Source of the DNA: Nannocystis sp. RBIL2
GTDB taxonomy: Bacteria > Myxococcota_A > Polyangia > Nannocystales > Nannocystaceae
Reading direction: 5' to 3'
DNA: 64,000 bases
Assembly (NCBI RefSeq): GCF_026626745.1
Contig: NZ_JAPNJW010000002.1
Coordinates: forward strand, 434,001-498,000
Both the position numbers and the translations under genes were made by a program. Positions 7,820-14,421 of the stretch are shown here, piece by piece; the stretch's first letter is position 1; every line of letters starts with the position of its first letter. The notes below the pieces were generated by a model that was not told the DNA's origin, searched no databases, and saw only the letters and a list, made by a program, of their open reading frames with translations.

Positions 7820-10606
7820 ATGGGCGACCCGGCACTCGACATCACGACCGAGGACCTCGGCTTCGTCTGCGACGATCCGAACTGCGAGCTCGCCGGCGGC
7901 GCGCTGGGGCTCACGGCGGCGGAGATCCAGGCCCGCGTGCTCGCCCTGCGCGCGAAGCCCAGCGCCCCGGCGGACGACGAGCCCGAGGACGACGAGCTAA
8001 ACGAAGCCGAGGACCTCGAGGACGGCGAAGTAGAGGAGGAGGGGGACGGGGACGAAGAGGCCGCGGACGACCCGGCCGACCCGACCGCGATCGACCCGCT
8101 CGGCCAGGGCGCGCCGTGTCCGCTGTGTCGCGCCGCTCAACCTCCGCGCCGCGGCAAGCTGCTCGCCATCCCCAACCGCGGCGTGTATGCGCGGGTCCTC
8201 GCCGCTGCGACCGGGCTGTTCGGGCTGCGCTACTGGCAGCTCGTCGAGTCCGACTCGACCACCGGCACCAACCGTCTCCTCGACGCCCAGCGCCACGCGC
8301 TCGGCGACGCCACGAAGAGCAAGGCGACCCGCTCGTTCGTGATCGGCCGCAAGCTGATCACCGCGGTCGTGCTCAAGGAGCTGCCCTTCGACGGCCACCT
8401 GCTCCGCTTCGGCAACCGCGACGCGGCGGTCCACACGTTCACCACGATCCCGGCGGCCAAGGGCAAGAAGTCCTACAAGAAGAAGGCCTGGGTGCAGGGC
8501 GAGGCGAAATACGGCATCGAGCACGCGCCGCCTGGGTCTGCTGCGCGGGCCAACCCGGTCTACGTCCGCGAGCTGCAGGAGGACTTGATCTGGCTCGGCT
8601 ACCTGTCGACCTCTCGCGGCAGCGTGACGCCCGGGGAGTTCGACGTCTTCACGCTCGGCGCGGTGCTGGCGTTCAAGCAGGACCTGGTCGAGATCTACGG
8701 CGTCGCCACCAGCGACAAGCGGCTGTCCGTCGCCCCGGGCAGCGTGCGTGCCGGAGAGTTCTCGACGGCGATCTTGTCGCAGCCGAAGTTCGTCTCCCCC
8801 GTGCGGATCATGCTCGACTGGCTGGGCGCCCTGCGCGGCGGCGGCAAGCGCAAGGGCGTCCTCGTCCTCACCACCGCTCTCGTCAACAACGTCCAGAACA
8901 ACCTCGCCAAGGCGAAGACCGCCAAGAAGTTCCGCGCCTACCTCGAGCGGTTCGAACAGCACCGGGCCACGCTCGCCGCGCTGGTGGAGAGCTGGCCTCA
9001 CGTGGCCGCCCTCGAGGCCGTCGATCGACCGTTCTTACCGTTCGCACCCAAAGCGGCGAGCAAGACCACCGACCAACTCGCGGCGGTCCCGTCGGGCAAA
9101 CAACCGAAGCACGCCGACGCTCGCGCGCTCACGGCCGATCCAGTCTGGTCCTCGGAGGAGTACAACGCGCGGGACAAGAATCGGAAGTTCTTCCTGTCCG
9201 ACTTGAACAAGGCCCTCGATGCCGTCAAGAAGACGCTCGCCAACCTCGACGACCTGCGCGCTCGCATGGCGGCGCTCACCCCTCCGGCCGAGGTCGCTGC
9301 CGAATGGTCCACGGCGAAGTCGGCCGCCGAGCAGACCCTCACCACCGTGACGACCCTGCTCGGCCTGGTGCGCTACTGGATCCTCGACTCGCCGACGCAG
9401 GTCACCGCCTGGCTGTCGCACATCGTCGAGATGGGCACCGTCGACCAGCCGACCGCGGTGTATCTCAAGGCCCTGCGCGAGGGCGGCAAGATCGGCCCCA
9501 GCCGCCGCCCGGCCTATCAGCTCCAGCCGCTGACGAGCAAGGACGACTTCGCCACCCCGGACGAGCTGGCGACGTTCTTGCGGGAAGAATGTACGAAGCG
9601 GACGCCGAACTCGCCCGGGGCCAAGAGCACGACGATGCCGGAGATCGTCGCCCTGCAGTTCTTCGGGAACGAGACCGGCCTGAAGTTCACCCACAGCCTC
9701 GCGCCCTTCAATACGCGGACGGAGGACAAGAACACCCGGCTCGTGATGCTCGGCGTGGACACCAATTCGTACCGCAAGGGCAGCTTCGACGCGGTCTTCC
9801 ACGCGGGCGGCGACTGGTTCTGGAGTCGCGGCTGGGGCGTCGGCCAGGCGACCGAGGCGAACGGCACGCTCGACGGACTCCAGCTGCGCCGGGGGCTCCC
9901 CATCCTCCCCCCAGGCGCGGACGCAGTCCAGCACCCGAGGGCCTACGTCGACTGCAAGACCAGCATCACCGACGCCATGTCGCGCAAGGTCCTGGCGAAG
10001 TACAACCGCACCATGCGGCGCGACTGCACGTTCAGGGACGCTCTCGGCGGCTCCTACTACGACTGCCACTCTTGCCTCAAGCGGTTCTTCGACGAGAATC
10101 TGACCGGGAGCGGTGAGTATGGAGAGGGCGGCGTCTTCGTGCCGAAGAACGAGACCGTCCTGGGCAGTCCTGACCACTCGGACGGATTCTTCGTCGACCT
10201 CGAGCGCTACACCCCCTTCGCTCGGGGCAAGGACGGCGTCGAGGACCCGGACGCCGCGCGACGATATCGGAGACTCTTCCGCGAGGAACCGGGCCCGGTG
10301 GAGCCGAACGTGGCGGAGGTGCTGCGCAAGATGAACGGCAAGACCACGATCGCCGCCGCCGCCGAGGGGGTGGCCAAGGCCGCAGGCACGGACAAGGCCG
10401 CGCTCGTCGCCGCCGTGCATGCGCACGTGGAAGCGCGGTCGCAGCTCCCATGTTCATGGCTGCACGTGCGCATCCGTTACGCTGGGAAAGGGGAGCAGGC
10501 GTTCAGCTCGCTCGTCGACCTCCTCGACGTCGTCGGCGACCTCAAGTCCAGCAACGAGACCGTCATCAAACACATCAAGGAAGCCTCCGCGCTGCGACGC
10601 TCATGA
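7820..10606 (+). CDS. Large peptidoglycan-binding-domain protein, 928 aa
   Basis: This 928-residue protein starts 2 bases after the upstream stop. The N-terminus has C17/C22 and C100/C103 (CDDPNC, CPLC), which could form a zinc site, separated by a strongly acidic linker. Residues ~244-292 (VRELQEDLIWLGYLSTSRGS then LGAVLAFKQDLVEIYG) fit a PG_binding_1-like module. The middle (about 430-600) is helical. The C-terminal half has aromatic-rich blocks (GGDWFWSRGWGVGQ) and more Cys (CHSCLKRFF). There is no signal peptide or membrane segment. It shares the peptidoglycan-binding theme with its operon partner, pointing to one cell-wall-directed unit. No enzymatic motif is recognised; an effector or wall-anchored scaffold is possible. 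Confidence 0.7.
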   Translation: MGDPALDITTEDLGFVCDDPNCELAGGALGLTAAEIQARVLALRAKPSAPADDEPEDDELNEAEDLEDGEVEEEGDGDEEAADDPADPTAIDPLGQGAPCPLCRAAQPPRRGKLLAIPNRGVYARVLAAATGLFGLRYWQLVESDSTTGTNRLLDAQRHALGDATKSKATRSFVIGRKLITAVVLKELPFDGHLLRFGNRDAAVHTFTTIPAAKGKKSYKKKAWVQGEAKYGIEHAPPGSAARANPVYVRELQEDLIWLGYLSTSRGSVTPGEFDVFTLGAVLAFKQDLVEIYGVATSDKRLSVAPGSVRAGEFSTAILSQPKFVSPVRIMLDWLGALRGGGKRKGVLVLTTALVNNVQNNLAKAKTAKKFRAYLERFEQHRATLAALVESWPHVAALEAVDRPFLPFAPKAASKTTDQLAAVPSGKQPKHADARALTADPVWSSEEYNARDKNRKFFLSDLNKALDAVKKTLANLDDLRARMAALTPPAEVAAEWSTAKSAAEQTLTTVTTLLGLVRYWILDSPTQVTAWLSHIVEMGTVDQPTAVYLKALREGGKIGPSRRPAYQLQPLTSKDDFATPDELATFLREECTKRTPNSPGAKSTTMPEIVALQFFGNETGLKFTHSLAPFNTRTEDKNTRLVMLGVDTNSYRKGSFDAVFHAGGDWFWSRGWGVGQATEANGTLDGLQLRRGLPILPPGADAVQHPRAYVDCKTSITDAMSRKVLAKYNRTMRRDCTFRDALGGSYYDCHSCLKRFFDENLTGSGEYGEGGVFVPKNETVLGSPDHSDGFFVDLERYTPFARGKDGVEDPDAARRYRRLFREEPGPVEPNVAEVLRKMNGKTTIAAAAEGVAKAAGTDKAALVAAVHAHVEARSQLPCSWLHVRIRYAGKGEQAFSSLVDLLDVVGDLKSSNETVIKHIKEASALRRS

Positions 10607-11469
10607 CGATGCGACAGGCCGTGTATCTAACGCTTTCTTTCATCACGCCGTTCGCCTGCGGGTCGGCGCCGAGGGCGACCGACGCGCCGGCTCAGGCTCA
10701 GGCAGCCCCCGCCGCGGCGGTGCCTCCGAGCGAGGCCCCGGCCCCGACCACGCCGCAGGACTGCGCAAGCGAGCCTGGGATGGTCTTCATCGCCGGCGGC
10801 GATACGGTCTACTCCGAGGACCGCAAGACCTACCACGTCGACGCCTTCTGGCTCGACCGCACCGAGGTGACGGTGGCGGCCTTCCGCAAGTTCGTCGACG
10901 CCGGTTACTCGCCGCCGTTGTCGGCGACCGGCCAGCGCGCGGAGCTCGCCTGCACCTGGCAGATGACCGACGCCGACGACATGCCGATCAACTGCATCGA
11001 CTGGCACCAGGCCGAGGCGTACTGCCTCTGGGCGGGCAAGCGACTGCCGACCGCGCAAGAGTGGGGCTGGGCGGCGCGTGGGCGGGAAGCCCAGCGCATG
11101 TTCCCCTGGGGCGACGCGAAGCCCAGCTGCGACCTGGCGGTGCTCGACCTGGGCAAGCGACGTGAGGACGGCCGCATCGGCTGCGATCGCAAGCGACCCT
11201 GGCCGGTCGGCAGCAAACCGGGCGACACGACTCCAGACGGGGTGGTGGACATGTTCGGGAACGTCGGCGAACCGACGTCGACGGGCAACACGGCCAACGA
11301 GAAGTCGACCCGCATCATCCGCGGATCGTCGTTCGCCACAGGGCACTGGGCCGACATGGCCATCGACGAGCACGGTGGATACTCGGTGCGCGAGGCGTGG
11401 TCCGACAACACGGGGGTGCGTTGCGCGAAAGACGCCGGCCCCAAGCCTCCGTGCCACCCCCCTACATAG
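10603..11469 (+). CDS. FGE-sulfatase (SUMF1)-fold lipoprotein
   Basis: The start ATG (10603-10605) overlaps the upstream stop (ATGA), so translation is coupled. A hydrophobic N-terminus ends at FACGS, a plausible lipobox (Cys at residue 19). From about residue 59 it follows the formylglycine-generating-enzyme fold: GMVFIAGGDTV, FWLDRTEVTVAAFRKFVDAGY, CIDWHQAEAYCLWAGKRLPT, EWGWAARG, FPWGD, and IIRGSSF near the end. The usual GNVWEWT signature is altered to GNVGEPT, so sulfatase-activating chemistry is doubtful. Many such proteins are non-catalytic ligand-binding lipoproteins. Third gene of the 6.0-11.5 kb unit. Confidence 0.85.
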   Translation: MTMRQAVYLTLSFITPFACGSAPRATDAPAQAQAAPAAAVPPSEAPAPTTPQDCASEPGMVFIAGGDTVYSEDRKTYHVDAFWLDRTEVTVAAFRKFVDAGYSPPLSATGQRAELACTWQMTDADDMPINCIDWHQAEAYCLWAGKRLPTAQEWGWAARGREAQRMFPWGDAKPSCDLAVLDLGKRREDGRIGCDRKRPWPVGSKPGDTTPDGVVDMFGNVGEPTSTGNTANEKSTRIIRGSSFATGHWADMAIDEHGGYSVREAWSDNTGVRCAKDAGPKPPCHPPT

Positions 11470-11539
11470 ACTCGCTTCGACGATTCGCGGCCGCAGTCGA
11501 CCATCATCGCCCCGCCGACAGGTAGCCGGCGCGGACGAT

Positions 11540-11716
11540 GGCCTCGCCCTCCGCCGCGTCCTGAACGCCACCGCAGCCGCGCTCTCGCCCGACTGGCGTG
11601 GACTACATCGTTGCGAACTCTTCGCATCGGTGGCCGACGACCTGCTCCTCGTTGCCGATTCTCTGGATGGTTGGGTTGCTCATGCTCTTGATTCACGGAC
11701 TCGCCCTGCTCTCTAA
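11540..11716 (+). pseudogene. Unrecognised coding remnant
   Basis: The plus-strand frame gives LALRRVLNATAAALSPDWRG, then ELFASVADDLLLVADSLDGW and a stop at 11716. It reads like the C-terminus of a helical protein but has no start codon or ribosome site of its own. The rest of the ~300 bases between the FGE-fold gene and 11768 shows nothing else. Confidence 0.3.
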
Positions 11717-11767
11717 ACTTCGCGGGGGCCGTGTCTCACACGACATTGGCAGGTAGGGGGGCGGGCG

Positions 11768-12215
11768 CTAGTGGCCGTGGGGCGCCTGATCATTCCTGGC
11801 GCGCCCGCAGGCCTGCAGCCCGAGCTTGATAACGCGGCGCTTCAGCGCGTGCCGAGTGATGCCGAGCGACTTGGCGGCGCCAACCAGCGAGCCAGCGCGC
11901 TCGAGTGCAACTTCGCAAAGGCGGCGCTCGGCGGCCAGGAGGTCGAAGCTCTTCAGCATGATCTGGAGCGGTTCCGGAGCAACGGGGTCGTTCATAATTG
12001 TCGGGCTCGCGTCGACGGCCGCCGATTCTTCTGACGGCGCGTGAGGGAGCTCGCCGTTGATGTCGGCTTCGAGGATCGGCGCCGAGGGGACACCGAAACC
12101 GTGGCGCACGAGCACCGCCAGCTGCTCGAGCGCGCGCGACCGCCTACAGCGGCCACCGGTTCCTGGTGCCCTGGGCGTGCTCTTCGCCGGCCCGGCATCT
12201 GCACCGGCCCGGGGG
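11768..12215 (-). pseudogene. Regulator gene remnant with Fis-type helix-turn-helix
   Basis: The C-terminal half of a regulator is preserved: AVLVRHGFGVPSAPILEADI, then a linker, then RRLCEVALERAGSLVGAAKS and LGITRHALKRRVIKLGL, a typical Fis-family helix-turn-helix. The upstream part survives only as HAQGTRNRWPL followed by TAG, where the better copy at 19402-19749 has WPLW; about 12 residues (GWIREQLSSGAS) are also deleted and the frame shifts. The gene cannot be translated whole. It and the 19.4-kb copy overlap over about 45 residues, with the N-terminal half kept there and the C-terminal half kept here. Confidence 0.65.
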
Positions 12216-12522
12216 GGGCGAGCTCGGTCCGCTCCAGAGGAGGCCCGGGCTGGGCGGTGACCCACCCGGCGCGCCCCGGCGCAGGTTCGCACGCCATCGC
12301 CTCAACGCCGGGGTGGTGCCACGATTCACGCGGCACGCCGAAGATCGACGCACCCGGACAGGCCTCGAGCTCGGCCTGCTTCGCCGCCTCGCCCTCGGCC
12401 TTGGTGGCCGGCAGCGGCGGCGGCACGCGACAGCCGAGCAGGGTAGGCAGCAGGAGGACGCAGGCCAGAGCCGCGAGAGGCTGCCAGCTCCGCGGTGCGA
12501 CGATCGGGACAGTCCTCGTCAC
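11992..12522 (-). pseudogene. Lipoprotein gene fused into the regulator remnant
   Basis: Residues 1-~108 look genuine: signal peptide WQPLAALACVLLLPTLLGC with the lipobox Cys at residue 31, then a Pro/Ala/Glu-rich mature start and a segment with SIFGVPRESWHHPGVEAM. After about position 12200 the same frame runs through the regulator remnant out of phase and becomes Arg/Ser-rich. The true 3' end of the lipoprotein gene is therefore missing, replaced by recombination. A shortened exported lipoprotein might still be made. Confidence 0.5.
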
Positions 12523-12594
12523 GTTCGCGCAGCGTAGCCCATATCGGCGCCTCCGCGAGGCTCACTCGTCGCCCAGCGCGAGCAGACCTGCCGG

Positions 12595-12893
12595 GTGGAT
12601 TATTCCTGTACTTGCGGGCGGGTCCACACCGACGAGGGGATGGGGGCCCACGCTCCAGTCGACAGCGACAGCGCGAGGGTCCTCGGCTCGAGATCGGCAA
12701 CGGGCGCCACGAGCTCCGGATCGACGGTGCCGATGACCTCGGCGACCGGCGGCGTGACGACCACGACCACGGGGAGCAGCTCGTCGGATTCGGCTGCCGG
12801 GACCACCGCCGACGAGCCGACCACGGGCTCGATGACGAGCACGATCAGCTCGACGGGGACCACCGCCGACACGAGCTCCGATACCACCACCGG
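12595..12893 (+). pseudogene. Remnant of a lipoprotein Thr/Ser-rich linker
   Basis: The plus frame gives about 60 residues of Thr/Ser/Gly-rich linker (TTTTTGSSSSDSAAGTTADE and onwards to SSDTTTG). This is the same composition as the linker of the intact lipoprotein at 45579-46514. No signal peptide or lipobox precedes it, and directly after TTTG the sequence passes into an unrelated fragment. The linker of a lost lipoprotein gene is the simplest reading. Confidence 0.45.
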
Positions 12894-13105
12894 CCGCCGG
12901 CCTCGCCGCCGAGTACACCCCGGTGCGGCAGTGGCTGGCCGAGGAGGAACGAACCGAGCCGGTGGCGCAGGTGCTGCGGCGCCTGGCGAACGCCGAGACG
13001 TGGCGGGTCGGCACCTTCAACGTGATCGCGGCGATGGCCTCCTGGACGAGCCTTACCGCGCGGCGTTTCTCGCGTGGGCGAGGCACCCCTGGTGGCCCAG
13101 CTGAT
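12887..13105 (+). pseudogene. Fragment related to the gene at 17.4-18.1 kb
   Basis: The frame reads AAGLAAEYTPVRQWLAEEE, close to AAELASEYTPVRRWLLCEA in the gene at 17382. It then continues VAQVLRRLANAETWRVGTFN. A one-base shift near 13040 leads to DEPYRAAFLAWARHPWWPS and a stop, which looks like the natural C-terminus. It has no start codon of its own and is fused behind the Thr-rich linker remnant. Confidence 0.45.
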
Positions 13106-13133
13106 GAACTCGAGCGTGCGTGCAGCGCACGCC

Positions 13134-13604
13134 TCAGTCCGAGAGTAGAAGCGCTTCGACGCACGCCCGGGCGCGTGCCAGCGCGGCCGCCCATTCACTC
13201 CCCGACTCGGGCAAGAGCGGCCCTGCCGGGTACGCCTTGCGATAGGCGACCCAGCCGTACCACTCGTGGGGCTTCCAACCGGAAGCCTTGTAGCTGCGAC
13301 CGTCCAGCACCTCCGGAGTCTGGAAGGTGCCGTCGTACAGCAGGGCGCGCACTTTCCCCCCGTCTCCGCCATACTCCTCGGAGAGCCCGAGGCGGTACTC
13401 GACGTATGCCCCTTTGGGCACCTCCATCTCCTTGGCCCACGGGGTGAGAGAGAAGCGCTTGCACTCGCGGGTTTCGGCGCCTTCGTCGGCGACGAACTTT
13501 GGGGGAGGACGTCGACTTACGATGGCGACAACTGCTGCCAGCCCCACAGCGAGCCCAAGCCCGAACAACAAGACGCGCCCACCGCCGCCAGGTGGGGCGT
13601 CCAT
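13134..13604 (-). CDS. Single-TM anchored hypothetical protein
   Basis: From the ATG at 13602-13604 the product is MDAPPGGGGRVLLFGLGLAV, with one membrane segment (about residues 10-29) as an uncleaved N-terminal anchor. A soluble domain of about 125 residues follows, with aromatic motifs (SGWKPHEWYGWVAYRKAYPA) and two Cys (ECKRF, RACVEA). An in-frame GTG 13 codons earlier is an alternative start. The soluble domain probably faces the periplasm. No family is recognised and no neighbouring gene suggests a partner, but composition and the clear anchor support a real gene in this decaying stretch. Confidence 0.6.
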   Translation of the reverse strand: MDAPPGGGGRVLLFGLGLAVGLAAVVAIVSRRPPPKFVADEGAETRECKRFSLTPWAKEMEVPKGAYVEYRLGLSEEYGGDGGKVRALLYDGTFQTPEVLDGRSYKASGWKPHEWYGWVAYRKAYPAGPLLPESGSEWAAALARARACVEALLLSD

Positions 13605-13727
13605 GCTGCGTTCAGCTTGCGCAACCGGGTACTCGTTCCACACGAGCTCGAGTCTACGAGCCCTCGCGCACGTGTTACCTCGGCCTCGGCGAGGTTGGGA
13701 CCCGAGGAAATACCCGCTCGGCGGGCG

Positions 13728-13815
13728 CTAGTGGCCGCGGGGCGCCTGATCACTCCTGGCGCGTCCGCAGGCCGTGCAGCCCGAGCTTGATAATTCGGCG
13801 CTTCCACGCGTGCCG
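13728..13815 (-). repeat. Second copy of the Fis-HTH gene 3' end
   Basis: About 85 bases match 11763-11850 with a few differences, including the gcgggcgctagtggccg start. On the minus strand they encode HAWKRRIIKLGLHGLRTRQE and a stop, i.e. only the last recognition helix of the Fis-type domain. It directly abuts the serine-hydrolase remnant, marking a recombination junction. Confidence 0.7.
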
Positions 13816-14386
13816 AGCTCGTGGCGCTGGTGCGCGACCCGGTCGACCCCGGGCGCTCGCCGCTGTCGCCCGCGGCCCGGCGCGAGCTGCTGGCCGCCGA
13901 CGTCCCGACCCACGAGCGGCCCGGCGAGCGCTACGGCCTCGCCGTGCGCGTGCGCGTGGCCGCCGGCGGTGCGCCGATCTACGGCCACAGCGGCGCGACC
14001 GGCGACTCGCGGCCGACCTGGTCTTCGCGCCAGATCGAGGGTTCGCGGCGGCGGCGCTGAGCAACAACGGCGACCCGCTGCGCATGACCCTCGCCACCCT
14101 GACGCAGGAGCTGCTGGGGGTCCCGCCCGAGCGCGCGGCGGCGATGGGGCCGGCGCACCTCCACACCGGCACCTACCGCGCCGACCGGTTCGGCGAGGAG
14201 GTGACGATCTCGCGGCGCGGGCCGGGTCTACGGCTGGCGGCGCCCGGGCTGGCGCTCGCCGACGTCGCGCTCGCTTCGTCGCGCCGGGCCGGCCGGAGCT
14301 GGGCGGCTTCACCTTCCTGTTCGCCGGCGCCGACGCGCGCCAGCGACCTCCGCGGACACATCTTCGTCGGCGCGCGGGTCGAGTAA
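13797..14386 (+). pseudogene. Serine hydrolase (beta-lactamase fold) C-terminal remnant
   Basis: The first part reads DPVDPGRSPLSPAARRELLA then GERYGLAVRVRVAAGG and APIYGHSGATGDS, where HSG matches the KTG-equivalent motif of class-C-like hydrolases. The reading frame then shifts to ADLVFAPDRGFAAAALSNNG, the usual strand after that motif, and on to TYRADRFGEEVTISRRGPGL. A further shift gives ELGGFTFLFAGADARQ. The N-terminal half with the catalytic SxxK is absent and at least two shifts are present. It is clearly non-functional. Confidence 0.65.
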
Positions 14387-14421
14387 GATCGAGGCCCGCC
14401 GCGAGAGCGTAGACGACAGCG

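Noticed and set aside
12600..12890. Minus-strand Val-rich protein opposite the Thr-rich linker
   Set aside because: Val runs are the antisense of Thr/Ser codons; the plus-strand linker matches known lipoprotein linkers in this window.
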